This document shows positions 23,340 through 32,678 of a stretch of 64,000 bases of DNA, piece after piece; position 1 is the first letter of the stretch; every line of letters starts with the position of its first letter. The translations under genes and the position numbers were made by a program. The notes under the pieces were generated by a model. The model saw only the letters and a list, made by a program, of their open reading frames with translations, had not been told where the DNA came from and did not search any database. The stretch comes from Candidatus Villigracilis propinquus (lineage in GTDB: Bacteria; Chloroflexota; Anaerolineae; Anaerolineales; Villigracilaceae). Where the stretch lies: NCBI GenBank assembly GCA_016714565.1, contig JADKDM010000009.1, forward strand, positions 124,001-188,000, read 5' to 3'.

Positions 23340-24884
23340 TTAACGGGATGATATATATCGATAATACAACGACTGCCGGACATTGGCAATAAAGTTCTTC
23401 GAGAGTTTATCGTCCATGTATTGCAGGGTTCTTATTTCATCTGCGACTAACGTATCTGGATGTTCCAGTTCGGGCGCACCACCCTGCTCCAGATGTGTGA
23501 CGCGCAATGGAACATCACAGCTGCAATCGGTTTCCTTCGGAACGAAATAATATTCGTAGGTTCGGTACACAGAGCGGTTGATCTCGTAGAGCGGGGTGAG
23601 GGAACCGAGGAGAAGTAAAGCGTAAAAAGTGAAACGTAAAATGCGGGGAGAAGTGTTTTGGAAGATAACTTCGCCAACCATTATCATTAAGTAAAAAGCG
23701 GGGCAATGGATGCGCGCATGACGAAGTCATTTCCGCTGCCGAGTTGGATGAAGGGGATGATGGCGAGAAGCAAACCTGTGACCATCCAACGCGGGTCACG
23801 CCATTTGACTGGGGCAAGCAAAAGCCAGAGGATGCCGCCTTCGAGCAGGAAGAAGATGAGGAAGTCTTTGAGGGCGAGGGATTGGAATCCACGGGATTGG
23901 GCGGCGGTGTTGGAGGTGAAGAAGAAAGAGGAAAGAAGAAAGATGATGACGGCGGCGAGGAGAATGTCCCAGCGCAGGTTTTTGAATGGGGATTTGAAGT
24001 CGGTTTGTTTGATGAGGTCGATGAGCAGATATGGGAGAAGTCCCACGGAGGCGAGGGGGGCGAAGAAGAAGCAAAGAGACCAGATGGCTATAAGGATAGA
24101 GCGGGTATATGTTTGAGACTCTTCACGGTTACTCAAAGTGACGAGTGCGGCAATACACAACCAAGCAGGGACAGCCTGATTAAAGACCCAAAATAATTGA
24201 GTGGTGAAAGATGAATACTGTAAACTGCCGTTCCAAATTTCGAGGTGAGTTATGGCAGGGAAAAGCGTTGGGTATTCTGGCGCGAGGAAGAGTGTGCCGA
24301 GCACGTCCATGCCGCTGAAGAAGATGAGGAGGAGGATGGTTTTGACGGGGGAAGTTTTGAGTGCAGAAGCGAGATGCAAAGCAACAAGGATCACGCCGAG
24401 CCATGTCCACAGGAAGAGGAAGAAGTTGGCAGCCTGCCAGCCGAGAAGTTTTCCGACTAAAGCAGAAGGAAGCCAATATCCCACGTAGTAGACCAGCATT
24501 TTGACAGGCCCGCTTTCGGGAGTGGAGTAGAAGACAGGCCAATCGTAATTAATGAGGTCGTGCAGAACTGCGTTGCGCCAGTGATGATCCCAGTTTTGGA
24601 AGGTGTAGCCGCCGACGCCGGAGAGGAAACCCAAGTGCCAGCGAGCAGAAGGCAGAAGGCAGCGAGAAGTGGAAAGTGGAAAGTGGGAAGTTGGTGATCA
24701 GTAATTGGTGACACCTGCACTTGCGTGCGGTGCAAGTGTTGGTGATTGGCGGATAGTAATTTATAGAGGGCAAATAGGAGGATGAAGACAAGAGAGTTGC
24801 GATGGACAACCGTAGCCATCCCATGCAAAAGATGATGAACGGGATGACGAGGTAAAGGATGGTGATGCGGTGGAGGTTTTTCAT
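23340..24884 (-). pseudogene. Broken polytopic membrane protein (GT-C-like)
   Basis: Three reading frames carry successive parts of one membrane protein. The N-terminus (24884 down) reads MKNLHRITILYLVIPFIIFCMGWL, then continues in another frame as SLVFILLFALYKLL. A GA-rich repeat follows (~24640-24745). The main part (24634 to 23687) has ~7 helices and YTFQNWDHHWRNAVLHDL. It ends IAPLFT-stop, where restoring one A to the A5 run at 23693-23697 would read on as FYLMIMVGEV into the last part (23687-23340). That part includes the repeat-like RILRFTFYALLLL and a soluble C-terminal end. It is probably a decayed gene, possibly worsened by sequencing indels. Confidence 0.6.
24640..24745. repeat. GA-rich repeat block inside the broken membrane gene
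   Basis: Units AGAAGGC, GTGGAAAGTGG and GTTGGTGATCAG are tandemly arranged. They are followed by a small inverted repeat, ACACCTGCACTTGCG / GTGCAAGTGT (24710-24740). It falls where the coding frame of the surrounding gene changes. Confidence 0.5.
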
Positions 24885-24898
24885 GGATAGACCGTGGT

Positions 24899-26395
24899 TT
24901 ATTGTATGCCGTCTAATTCGTAGATGGTGTAATCATCTTTCTGGATTGTAACGGAATAATACTCGTTCAAGAATGCGCGCAGTTCGGGGAATTCGCGGGT
25001 GGTGTCTTCGCCGGAGACCCAGGGCTTATCTATGGAAGTGACTTCGACGATATAGCGCGGGGATGCGGATTGCAATTGATGCATAAAGTCCACGCGCAGG
25101 GATTGGATGTATGGATTGGAAACATGATGATAGAAATAAAAATCAAAGACATACGGTGTGGCAATGGGCGTGCGGGTTTCGAGCATGGCAAGCAGCGTGC
25201 CGCCTGTCCAATCCAACGGCTGGACGGTTTCGCCTGCTTCGAGATTTTTTTCAAGGAAGCGGGCGATCTCTTCCGCGCGGTCGGTGGATGTGGCGATGGG
25301 CTGGCCTTGAAGTTGGCGGAGGAAAGTGGTTGAAGGGCGGATGAGAAAGAGAAGAAGGATGAGGGATGAAAGATGAAGGATGAAAGAAGTGGAAAGTGGG
25401 AAGTGGTGAGTGGTGAGTGATAGCGAAGCGACGAGAATGATTATGTAAATGAATGGGATGTAATGATAAGGGAAGAATTGGCCTGAAAGGGCGGGGTAGA
25501 TGGCGTAGCAGAGTGCGAGGCTGGCGAGTAAATAGGTTTGACGATTGCGATTGAGATAGATTCCAAATGCGGCGGGGATAAGCCAAAGTCCGCTTCCACC
25601 TAAACGCCAAATTTGATTCAACAAAAAGGAGATTCGCTCGGCTGCGGGTGTGATCTCCATTTGACCGTTGATCTGCGAATAGAGCGGCCAGTAGTTTAAT
25701 GCAATGGTGAGGAAGGGAGTCAGTGCGCCTGCCAATGCGAGCCATGCAATTACAAGTGAAATGGGAATCGCGAAGCCGATGGCGGCGGGGAGGATGCTTG
25801 TCCATGCGGCTTTTGGCAGAGACATGTTTGGGCGTTGGCGAATGTCTGCAATGTCAAAGAGCAGGAACGGGAGGAGTCCGAGCGCGGCGTGGGGTTTGAT
25901 GACTGCCGATAGACCGAAGAGAATGCCTAGGCTGAGTCTATGTTTGGGAGTCAGAGAGTCCCGCATCCCAATTAATAGAGAGAGCGCGATTAGTACAAGC
26001 AAAAGATATTCGCGTTGCAGCGAGAGGGACGGGCCGCCTTGCAGATATTTGAGACCGAAGAGAATGCCTGCGGCGAGCGCGGACGTTTTGCCAAAGCGGC
26101 GCATGGCTTGAAAGGTGATGACGATGAGCGCGGCGAGGATGAGCATGTCGAGGATGCGAATGCGGAATGGGCCGAAGCCGCTGAGCATACCGAGTAAATA
26201 ATAGACGATGTAACTGCCTGGCATTTGAAAATCGAAGATGTCACGATAGGGGATGCGGCCTTCGCTTTGCATGAGGAAGGCTTCATAGAAGAGCGGAGCT
26301 TCGTCGTGGGCGATGGGCCATTGAAGGGAGAATGCCGCCTGTGTGACGAGGAATGCGGCGAGCAGAAGGAGGATGATAACCGTGATGCGCCGCAT
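24899..26395 (-). CDS. GT-C-like polytopic glycosyltransferase
   Basis: A 498-residue protein with ~10 membrane helices. The first loop has PIAHDEAPLFYEAFLMQSEG (~28-47), with the acidic DE pair typical of ArnT/GT39-like GT-C enzymes that use polyprenyl-phosphate sugars. PYRDIFDFQMPGSYIVYY and a C-terminal soluble domain (~380-498) follow. Residues ~322-347, THHFPLSTSFILHLSSLI, are encoded by a GA-rich repeat block and form most of one hydrophobic segment. It is followed after 3 bp by a lipoprotein gene. Confidence 0.7.
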   Translation of the reverse strand: MRRITVIILLLLAAFLVTQAAFSLQWPIAHDEAPLFYEAFLMQSEGRIPYRDIFDFQMPGSYIVYYLLGMLSGFGPFRIRILDMLILAALIVITFQAMRRFGKTSALAAGILFGLKYLQGGPSLSLQREYLLLVLIALSLLIGMRDSLTPKHRLSLGILFGLSAVIKPHAALGLLPFLLFDIADIRQRPNMSLPKAAWTSILPAAIGFAIPISLVIAWLALAGALTPFLTIALNYWPLYSQINGQMEITPAAERISFLLNQIWRLGGSGLWLIPAAFGIYLNRNRQTYLLASLALCYAIYPALSGQFFPYHYIPFIYIIILVASLSLTTHHFPLSTSFILHLSSLILLLFLIRPSTTFLRQLQGQPIATSTDRAEEIARFLEKNLEAGETVQPLDWTGGTLLAMLETRTPIATPYVFDFYFYHHVSNPYIQSLRVDFMHQLQSASPRYIVEVTSIDKPWVSGEDTTREFPELRAFLNEYYSVTIQKDDYTIYELDGIQ

Positions 26396-26398
26396 GTC

Positions 26399-27094
26399 TT
26401 ATTTTACGTCTTCGCCGAGATCCATTTCAGTGGTGGAGATAACTTCACGGGTAGACAGATTTATCTTTGCGATGAAATTCTTTTTGTCAGCATTGTAAAT
26501 AATGAAGAGCGCGGAATTGTCCTTGTAAATTTGGCTGAGGATCGCATCCGCATTTTCGATGAGTTCAGCGTACCCATTGCCGCCGACATCGGAGATGGCA
26601 ATGGATAATTTATCCCTGTCGCCAAAGTAGCCATCGTTATTCGTATCTTTCTTAATCACGCTGTACACCCACCATTCCACAGTTGGTGCGGGCTGGTCGG
26701 GATTGGCAGGATCATATTGCAAAGTTGGGAAGCCCGATGTTTGAAAAATGGAATAATCATTTGTGGGCAGGAGACGTTTGTATTCCTCGGTATTCAAATT
26801 GAAGAAGACATAGTTATGGGTGTCGGATGAATAGGAAGAATAACGGGCGCTGTTGTTGATCCACTCCAGCGGATTGAAACTACTGTCCCGCGTAATAGGC
26901 GCAGAAATGACTCCCGCCATTAGATAATTTGTGCCTTGGATGGGATTGAACGAGGAAAGGATTTTCTCCACAGGCATTGGAGTCGGCGCAGGTTCTGAAC
27001 TTCCAGATGGATTTCCGCCAACAATATCTGGAATACAGGCAGTGACTGCAAACAAGATGCCGAGAATAACAAGGAGTGGACTGATGCGTTTCAT
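26399..27094 (-). CDS. Hypothetical lipoprotein
   Basis: A 231-residue protein with a lipoprotein signal peptide: MKRISPLLVILGILFAVTAC, with lipobox VTAC and Cys20. A Ser/Pro-rich linker (GSSEPAPTPMP) follows. The mature domain contains DTNNDGYFGDRDKL (~165-178), an EF-hand-like Ca-binding loop, and DVGGNGYAEL. I do not recognise the family. It is upstream of and nearly touches the GT-C gene, so the two are expected to be cotranscribed. Confidence 0.6.
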   Translation of the reverse strand: MKRISPLLVILGILFAVTACIPDIVGGNPSGSSEPAPTPMPVEKILSSFNPIQGTNYLMAGVISAPITRDSSFNPLEWINNSARYSSYSSDTHNYVFFNLNTEEYKRLLPTNDYSIFQTSGFPTLQYDPANPDQPAPTVEWWVYSVIKKDTNNDGYFGDRDKLSIAISDVGGNGYAELIENADAILSQIYKDNSALFIIYNADKKNFIAKINLSTREVISTTEMDLGEDVK

Positions 27095-27117
27095 GTTAAG
27101 CCCTTTCTATTTCCTAT

Positions 27118-27603
27118 TCATTTATAAACAACTTGAAAACGTTCGCAAACGAGCGGCATATCTTCACTAAATTCTCTGCCAAGTTTTGCAAGAACACGCG
27201 AAAAGAACATTGTATGTGCTTCGCGCCAATATCGAAGGGAAAGGTCGCCTTCGCCTTCGGAACGGGCGAAGTCTTCATTTACTTCGTTGAAGCGGCGCTG
27301 GGTAACTTCGGTGGTTTCGATGATGCAGATCGGTTCACCCGTGCCATCCAACACAATGGAGGTCAACCCAGCTTCGGGAATTGGATTCCCTTCTGCCTGC
27401 CACTCCCAGAGCGCGGAACATGTGCCTGTTTTGATTCCACTCACAATCAATGCACCGAGTTCATCGGCAAGTTTGGGATGATCGCCAAAACCCTCAGCGA
27501 CATACGTTTTCCCATGATAAGGAGAATCAGAAGGAAGCGTTGCGAGAAAGGAATTCCAATACTCTTCGGCGCTTAAGTTATTCGTCTTCGACAAATTCGC
27601 CAC
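27118..27603 (-). CDS. ASCH domain protein
   Basis: A 161-residue protein. The YWNSFLATLPSDSPYHG start and GDHPKLADELGALIVSGIKTGTCSALWEW (in pieces: LADELGALIVSGIKTGT ~46-62) are typical of ASCH proteins. The family is related to PUA domains and binds or cleaves RNA. EPICIIETTEVTQRRFNEV and EGEGDLSLRYWREAH continue the match. It overlaps the upstream CxxC-protein gene by 26 bp. Confidence 0.8.
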   Translation of the reverse strand: MANLSKTNNLSAEEYWNSFLATLPSDSPYHGKTYVAEGFGDHPKLADELGALIVSGIKTGTCSALWEWQAEGNPIPEAGLTSIVLDGTGEPICIIETTEVTQRRFNEVNEDFARSEGEGDLSLRYWREAHTMFFSRVLAKLGREFSEDMPLVCERFQVVYK

Positions 27604-27874
27604 CAGTGACCTGCTTTTCGATCAATTCACGATTCGAGTTGAATTTCAATTCCGCTTCCATGCGCTGGAAGCAGCGATTCTCTCCCATCAACAACTTGCG
27701 CGCATAAAAGATGTCGCCGTCTTCTTCATACTCCACGCTTAAGTCGTTATCCAGATCCACGCGGCCTTCGACCAATTCGCCGCAGCGGCGGCACTTAACC
27801 GTGAAAGTGTAATAGCGTTTATCAGGCTTGGGCGAGGGCGAAGAACTGCCGAAAAGTTTTTGGAGAAAGTTCAT
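27578..27874 (-). CDS. Small CxxC protein of unknown function
   Basis: A 98-residue protein: MNFLQKLFGSSSPSPKPDKR, then FTVKCRRCGELVEGRVDLDNDLSVEYEE (in part) with one CRRC knuckle (~28-31), then LLMGENRCFQRMEAELKF with a further Cys. It may bind a metal as a dimer or as a partial ribbon. I chose the start at 27874 because it gives a 4-bp ATGA-type overlap with DUF2721. Upstream codons would lie inside that gene. The C-terminal end overlaps the ASCH gene, which suggests translational coupling. Confidence 0.65.
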   Translation of the reverse strand: MNFLQKLFGSSSPSPKPDKRYYTFTVKCRRCGELVEGRVDLDNDLSVEYEEDGDIFYARKLLMGENRCFQRMEAELKFNSNRELIEKQVTGGEFVEDE

Positions 27875-28347
27875 TTTTTCTTTATCCTTATGTCCTGCTC
27901 TGCATGTTTGCCATATCCATACAGTTCCACCTTGAATGCAGAAAGCGACTGGTTTATATCCTGAATAAAAGAGAGTAACGACCCTATCAAGGAAAGCATA
28001 CAACAGACAAAGATGATGCTAATGAGCCATGCATCCTCCCACCCAAAAAGTGCAGTAATAAATAGCGCAATGACCAACAGGGCGGCGCACAAAACACTGA
28101 TCGCCCCAAAAAGAATGGATCTGCGGATCAAACGCGCCTGTTCCCACAAAATATCGATCTGTGCCTTGGTCTTATCTTTTTGAGGCCCTTGCAAAGTCTC
28201 AGCCAGGGCTAGCAGATTTCGAGCGCGGTCAATGACGCGGGAAAGACGATTGGTCATGCTCAGCAAAAGCAAACCAATACCCGATATAAGAATGACAGGG
28301 CCAATGGCAGTTTGAAGAACGGGAATTAATTCTGCAATGGATATCAT
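27871..28347 (-). CDS. DUF2721 family membrane protein
   Basis: A 158-residue protein with three membrane helices (~15-30, ~80-102, ~107-130). NRLSRVIDRARNL (~33-45), followed by IDILWEQARLIRRSILFGAIS, matches DUF2721. This small family is of unknown function. It is immediately downstream of surE (adjacent bases) and overlaps the next gene, so surE-DUF2721-CxxC-ASCH form one transcript. Confidence 0.8.
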   Translation of the reverse strand: MISIAELIPVLQTAIGPVILISGIGLLLLSMTNRLSRVIDRARNLLALAETLQGPQKDKTKAQIDILWEQARLIRRSILFGAISVLCAALLVIALFITALFGWEDAWLISIIFVCCMLSLIGSLLSFIQDINQSLSAFKVELYGYGKHAEQDIRIKKK

Positions 28348-29112
28348 TTAGAACTTCCACTTCTTCAACACATCCATCGCCTTGTGATGGGTCAAGTCCA
28401 ACTGCAACGGCGTAATGGATACATAGCCCTGCGAGAGTGCGCCAAAATCCGTGCCGTCTTCGATCACACCCGTCGGCGCTTCACCGCCGATCCAGTAATA
28501 CGGTTTGCCGCGTGGGTCAGTACGCACATCCAACGCATCGCGATAAACACGCAATCCCTGCCGCGTGATCATAAATCCCTTAAGTTCATTCTCTTTCAAA
28601 TACGGCACGTTCACATTCAAGACCACGCCTGCGGACAGCCCATCCACGATCACTTGCTCTGCAACACGCCGCGCCACCGAAGCCGCGCAGGAATAATCCA
28701 ACAAACCTTTGAATCCCTCAGGCGAATCAAGCGAAACCGCAATCCCTTTTACGCCAGCGATCACGGCTTCCATCGCCGCAGTCACCGTCCCCGAATACGT
28801 CACATCATGTCCGATGTTCGCATTGGGGTTGATGCCCGAAACCACCAGGTCAATTGGGTCCTCGATCAAACCCAGCAAAGGCAGGGCCACACAATCCGAA
28901 GGCGCGCCGTCCGAAGCGAACGCAGAAGTCCCATCCGCAAGCATCGTCTCCTTCACCCGCAGCGGACGCTCCATCGTCTTCACATGCCCCGAAGCCGACC
29001 AATTCCTATCCGGCGCAAACACCGTCACCTTGCCAAGTTTGCGCATCTCCTGCGCCAAAGCCAAAAGCCCAGGCGCCTGCACGCCGTCATCATTCGTTAC
29101 AAGAATATGCAT
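28348..29112 (-). CDS. surE: 5'/3'-nucleotidase SurE
   Basis: A 254-residue survival protein E, a Mg-dependent phosphatase of nucleoside 5'- and 3'-monophosphates. The start MHILVTNDDGVQAPGL (metal ligands Asp8-Asp9), VFAPDRNWSASGHVKT (~33-48), SDGAPSDCVALPL, and VSGINPNANIGHDVTYSGTVTAAMEA are all family motifs. It heads a four-gene cluster. Promoter elements upstream are not clear, and a palindromic repeat lies ~30 bp away. Confidence 0.92.
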   Translation of the reverse strand: MHILVTNDDGVQAPGLLALAQEMRKLGKVTVFAPDRNWSASGHVKTMERPLRVKETMLADGTSAFASDGAPSDCVALPLLGLIEDPIDLVVSGINPNANIGHDVTYSGTVTAAMEAVIAGVKGIAVSLDSPEGFKGLLDYSCAASVARRVAEQVIVDGLSAGVVLNVNVPYLKENELKGFMITRQGLRVYRDALDVRTDPRGKPYYWIGGEAPTGVIEDGTDFGALSQGYVSITPLQLDLTHHKAMDVLKKWKF

Positions 29113-29138
29113 GATCTAATTTCCGATTCTGATTTTGG

Positions 29139-29182
29139 TGGTCGAGTAACCCTGCTGTTCTATGTAGGGTGTATCGAGACCA
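29139..29182. repeat. TGGTCGAGTAG-type palindromic repeat, copy C
   Basis: TGGTCGAGTAACCCT (29139-29153) and AGGGTGTATCGAGACCA (29166-29182) are inverted repeats with one extra base. It sits in the 373-bp gap between divergent surE and the receiver-CpaE gene. The rest of that gap holds a promoter near its right end and nothing else I can name. Confidence 0.6.
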
Positions 29183-29434
29183 TGATTTTGATTTGTGAAT
29201 TATAACGCTGATGGATGCCTTCACTTAACGGCTTGATTCTCCGCCTCAGCAGAAACCACACCTCAAACCCTCGCCTCTCTTTTCCGCTCTGAACCTGTTC
29301 AGTCAACGCCAAAAATTTTTCCACTCTGAAACAAAATAGATGATGGTTTTGTGCTCTTTTCGTGGCTTCCGTGTAATAAAAAGATTTTTCTCAAGCCACT
29401 TTGCCGCAGCCATGCCGAAAAACCTCCGGGAAAC

Positions 29435-29463
29435 TTGTCCGTTACCTTTGTTTGTGCTAGACT
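29435..29463 (+). promoter_or_regulatory. Sigma-70-type promoter of the receiver-CpaE operon
   Basis: TTGTCC (29435-29440), 17 nt, TAGACT (29458-29463). The ATG follows at 29486 with GAGG 5 nt before it, so this transcript has a normal short leader. Confidence 0.55.
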
Positions 29464-29485
29464 CAGTTCGATTGTCGAGGTAATA

Positions 29486-30655
29486 ATGGCAGAGAAAATA
29501 CTAATTATTGATGACGATGTAGACACTCTCAGGCTTGTCGGGCTCATGCTTCAACGACAGGGCTATCTTATTAGCGCGGCATCCAACGGCGCACAAGGGC
29601 TTGCAAAGGCACTCGAAGAACGCCCGGACCTGATCCTGTTGGACGTGATGATGCCAGACATGGATGGCTACGAAGTCACCCGTCGTCTGCGCAAAAACCC
29701 CGCCACCGTCTCCACACCGATCTTAATGTTCACCGCGAAAACCCAACTGGATGATAAAGTGACAGGCTTCGAAGTGGGCGCAGACGACTACCTGACCAAA
29801 CCCACCCACCCCACCGAATTACAGGCCCACGTAAAGGCCCTGCTGGCCCGCGCCGCGCCAAGAGAGAACAGCGGCGGCGAGGACTCAAATGCACTCCAGA
29901 CAAACCAGGGCTATGTGATCGGCGTACTATCCACACGCGGTGGATTGGGCGTCTCCACTCTCGCGTCCAACCTTGCCGCAAGTCTCTTCACACGGGCACA
30001 GACGGATGTCATTCTGGCCGAGCTTACTCCCGGGCAGGGTACCCTCAGCACGGACTTTGGCATGCCAAACCAAAAAGGGTTGACTGAAATTTTACAGGGA
30101 AGCGTGGTTGAAGTCACCCGCGAAAAAGTGCTGTCTACCCTCACCCCACATACCTCCGGCATCAAACTCCTGCTCGCCTCTGAAAATCCACGGGACGTTA
30201 CATTGATCTCGCAAATTGAAAACTATGAAGCTCTGTTGTCCCGACTCAAAGCCCTTGGCCGCTTCATCATACTGGATCTGGGAGTGGGGCTGCCGGCCTT
30301 CGTACAAAAACTTCTTCCAAAGTGTAATGAGTGTATGGTTGTGCTGGAAGGCGTACCCGGCACCATTCAACACACAAAATTATTGATCGAAGAGATCACG
30401 GCGCTGAACATCGACCGCAAAAACATCAATGTGGTCCTGAACAACCGCCAGCGCACTGAAGCACAAATGGCCTGGGCGAATGTTCAGGAAAAACTGGGGC
30501 ATTCGATCACCGCCACACTCACCCCCGCCCCGGAACTTTTCATGCAGGCGGCGCGCATGCAAACCCCGGCTGTCATGTCCCAGCCCACAAACATCACCTC
30601 CCAGCAATTTCTCAAGATTGCAGATTCGGTAATTGAGCGCGAAAAGGCGCGATGA
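29486..30655 (+). CDS. Response-regulator receiver fused to a CpaE/MinD-like ATPase
   Basis: A 389-residue protein. The receiver domain (1-~122) has the acidic pocket IDDD (9-11), phospho-acceptor Asp53 (LLDVMMPDMDGYE), and the switch Lys in YLTKPTHPTEL. The C-terminal part (~145-385) is a ParA/MinD-fold domain as in CpaE of Flp pilus systems. Its deviant Walker A is STRGGLGVSTLASNLA, where the usual signature lysines are Arg and Val, so ATP hydrolysis is doubtful. The start at 29486 has GAGG upstream; an earlier ORF start at 29351 runs through the promoter. It overlaps the sirtuin gene by 4 bp. Confidence 0.83.
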   Translation: MAEKILIIDDDVDTLRLVGLMLQRQGYLISAASNGAQGLAKALEERPDLILLDVMMPDMDGYEVTRRLRKNPATVSTPILMFTAKTQLDDKVTGFEVGADDYLTKPTHPTELQAHVKALLARAAPRENSGGEDSNALQTNQGYVIGVLSTRGGLGVSTLASNLAASLFTRAQTDVILAELTPGQGTLSTDFGMPNQKGLTEILQGSVVEVTREKVLSTLTPHTSGIKLLLASENPRDVTLISQIENYEALLSRLKALGRFIILDLGVGLPAFVQKLLPKCNECMVVLEGVPGTIQHTKLLIEEITALNIDRKNINVVLNNRQRTEAQMAWANVQEKLGHSITATLTPAPELFMQAARMQTPAVMSQPTNITSQQFLKIADSVIEREKAR

Positions 30656-31428
30656 TCCCCTTTTCTGAAAAAACCCAGGAAAACATCAAATTCGCTGCGG
30701 ACTTGTTCCGCCAATCAAAGCACGCCGTTATCCTTACAGGCGCGGGGCTCTCCACACCGTCAGGGATACCCGATTTCCGTTCCACAGGAACAGGTTTATG
30801 GTCCAAGGATGAACCGTTGGATGCCGCCTCGCTCTCCACATTCCGCACAAGGCCGGAACGTTTTTTTTCATGGTTCCGGCCGTTGGCAAATCAGATATTT
30901 AACGCCCAGCCAAATGCCGCACATCTTGCTCTGGCAAAACTCGAAGCAGCGGGAAAAATAAAGTCCATCATCACCCAAAATATAGACATGCTTCACCAGA
31001 AGGCGGGTTCAAAAACTGTAATCGAAATGCACGGCACCATGCAAACTTTAACCTGTTCGCAGTGTTATCATCAAGTGCAGGCAGAGAGTTATATTGCATC
31101 GTTTGTGGAAACCGGGAACCTTCCCCTCTGCCCCGAGTGCAATCAATTACTTAAGCCAGACGTAATCCTTTTTGGCGAGCAATTGCCGCAAGCCGCATTA
31201 TCCAAAGCACAGAAGGATGCGCGTCAATGCGACCTGATGCTGGTCGCTGGTTCCTCGCTGGAAGTACTGCCCGTGGCGGGCCTGCCCATGCAGGCGTTGG
31301 ATCGCGGCGCGCACCTCATTATCATTAACAATACCCCCACGTATCTAAATGTCCGTGCGGATGTGGTGATCCTGGAAGATGTGGCAACGATCATCCCCGC
31401 GATTATGGAGAGAGTGCTAAATGGCTGA
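30652..31428 (+). CDS. cobB: NAD-dependent protein deacylase, Sir2 family
   Basis: A 258-residue sirtuin. The NAD-binding motifs GAGLSTPSGIPDFRS (~32-46) and TQNIDMLHQKAGS (~108-120) are present, with the catalytic His in EMHGTM (~126). A Cys4 zinc site is formed by CSQC and CPEC. The GSSLEV motif comes late. It removes acyl groups from lysines. The ATGA overlap with the receiver-CpaE gene and the 8-bp overlap with the kinase gene imply one operon in which deacylation and phosphosignalling are coexpressed. Confidence 0.9.
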   Translation: MIPFSEKTQENIKFAADLFRQSKHAVILTGAGLSTPSGIPDFRSTGTGLWSKDEPLDAASLSTFRTRPERFFSWFRPLANQIFNAQPNAAHLALAKLEAAGKIKSIITQNIDMLHQKAGSKTVIEMHGTMQTLTCSQCYHQVQAESYIASFVETGNLPLCPECNQLLKPDVILFGEQLPQAALSKAQKDARQCDLMLVAGSSLEVLPVAGLPMQALDRGAHLIIINNTPTYLNVRADVVILEDVATIIPAIMERVLNG

Positions 31429-32677
31429 AATAAAAACCGAGCGACTGGATGGATACCGACGACTAATCGATATTGCCCGCGACCTCGCATCCACTCTGGA
31501 TCTCGACATCCTGCTTTCACGCATCGTTCATGCCGCAGCGGAGATCAGCGGCGCAGAAGCGGCTTCCATTCTTTTATATGACGATACCTCCCGCCAGTTG
31601 TATTTTCAAGTTTCCACAAACCTGGATGAGTCCACGCGCCGCGGGCTTATCGTTCCGCTGGACGGAAGCATTGCCGGTTGGATCGTAAACAACCGCAAGC
31701 CGGTACGCATTACCAACGCACATGAAGACCCCCGCTTCTTTTCCAACATTGAAGTAACCACGGGCTTTCCCACCGAATCGCTCCTTGGAATTCCGCTTGT
31801 CACCAAAAACAAGATCGTGGGAGTTTTGGAAGCGCTGAACAAGCACCGCGGTAAATTTTCCGACGCAGACGAATCCATGCTGCTGGTGCTGGGCGCCCAG
31901 GCGGCTGTTGCCATCGAGAATGCACGCTTGTTCCAGCAATCGGATCTCATCTCTGAATTCGTGCATGAGCTTCGCACACCATTATCCTCTCTCAGCACCG
32001 CCACCTACCTACTGCTGCGTCCTGAAATGTCTCAGGAACAGCGCGACCAGATCATTAATAACATCCACAACGAAACCATGCGCCTGAATGCGCTGGCCTC
32101 CTCCTTCCTTGATCTCGCCAGACTCGAATCAGGCCGTGTGCAATTCCGAAAAACGATCTTCAGCATAGCGGACCTTATGTATGAATGTAAGGATGTCATG
32201 TCCTCCAAGGCGATCGAAGATAACATTCAACTGCGCGTGGAATCGCCCGAAAACCTGCCCCTGTTGGAAGCAGACCGCGATAAGATCAAACAGGTATTAT
32301 TGAACTTATTGAGCAACGCCATTAAATACAACCGACCCAATGGAACCGTAATGCTGCGGGCTGAATCAAAGGAAACCGAACTCGGGATCTATATTCAGGA
32401 TACCGGCGTCGGCATCCCCGACGAATCCCTGCCCCACCTGTTTGAAAAATTCTTCCGCGTGCGCGAACACGAATCGCGCGCAGCAGGTACCGGCCTTGGG
32501 CTGTCCATTTGCAAGCAGATCATTCACGGACACGGAGGACGTATCGAAGTAAAAAGCAAGATCGGTGTGGGAACCGTATTCATGATCTTTTTACCCAAAA
32601 CAGGCAGCCAAACCCAGCCTCGCACAGAAAATCCGGTGGTTAAGGAAACAGCAAAAAAGACGGGTAGAAAAGGGTAA
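31421..32677 (+). CDS. GAF-domain sensor histidine kinase
   Basis: A 418-residue cytoplasmic kinase without membrane helices. The GAF domain spans ~15-170 (DILLSRIVHAAAEISGAEAASILLYDD; SLLGIPLVTKNKIVGVLEALNK). The H-box is EFVHELRTPLSSLST (His ~182). Next come the N-box LLNLLSNAIKYNRPNG, G1 YIQDTGVGIPDE, and G2 GTGLGLSICKQI. The likely partner is the receiver domain of the first gene in the operon. The basic tail (ETAKKTGRKG) is not part of the ATPase domain. Confidence 0.88.
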   Translation: MAEIKTERLDGYRRLIDIARDLASTLDLDILLSRIVHAAAEISGAEAASILLYDDTSRQLYFQVSTNLDESTRRGLIVPLDGSIAGWIVNNRKPVRITNAHEDPRFFSNIEVTTGFPTESLLGIPLVTKNKIVGVLEALNKHRGKFSDADESMLLVLGAQAAVAIENARLFQQSDLISEFVHELRTPLSSLSTATYLLLRPEMSQEQRDQIINNIHNETMRLNALASSFLDLARLESGRVQFRKTIFSIADLMYECKDVMSSKAIEDNIQLRVESPENLPLLEADRDKIKQVLLNLLSNAIKYNRPNGTVMLRAESKETELGIYIQDTGVGIPDESLPHLFEKFFRVREHESRAAGTGLGLSICKQIIHGHGGRIEVKSKIGVGTVFMIFLPKTGSQTQPRTENPVVKETAKKTGRKG

Positions 32678-32678
32678 T

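Noticed and set aside
29486..30655. A Flp/Tad pilus locus based on the CpaE-like gene
   Set aside because: No cpaB, cpaC, cpaF, tadB or pilin gene is nearby, and the ATPase motif is degenerate.
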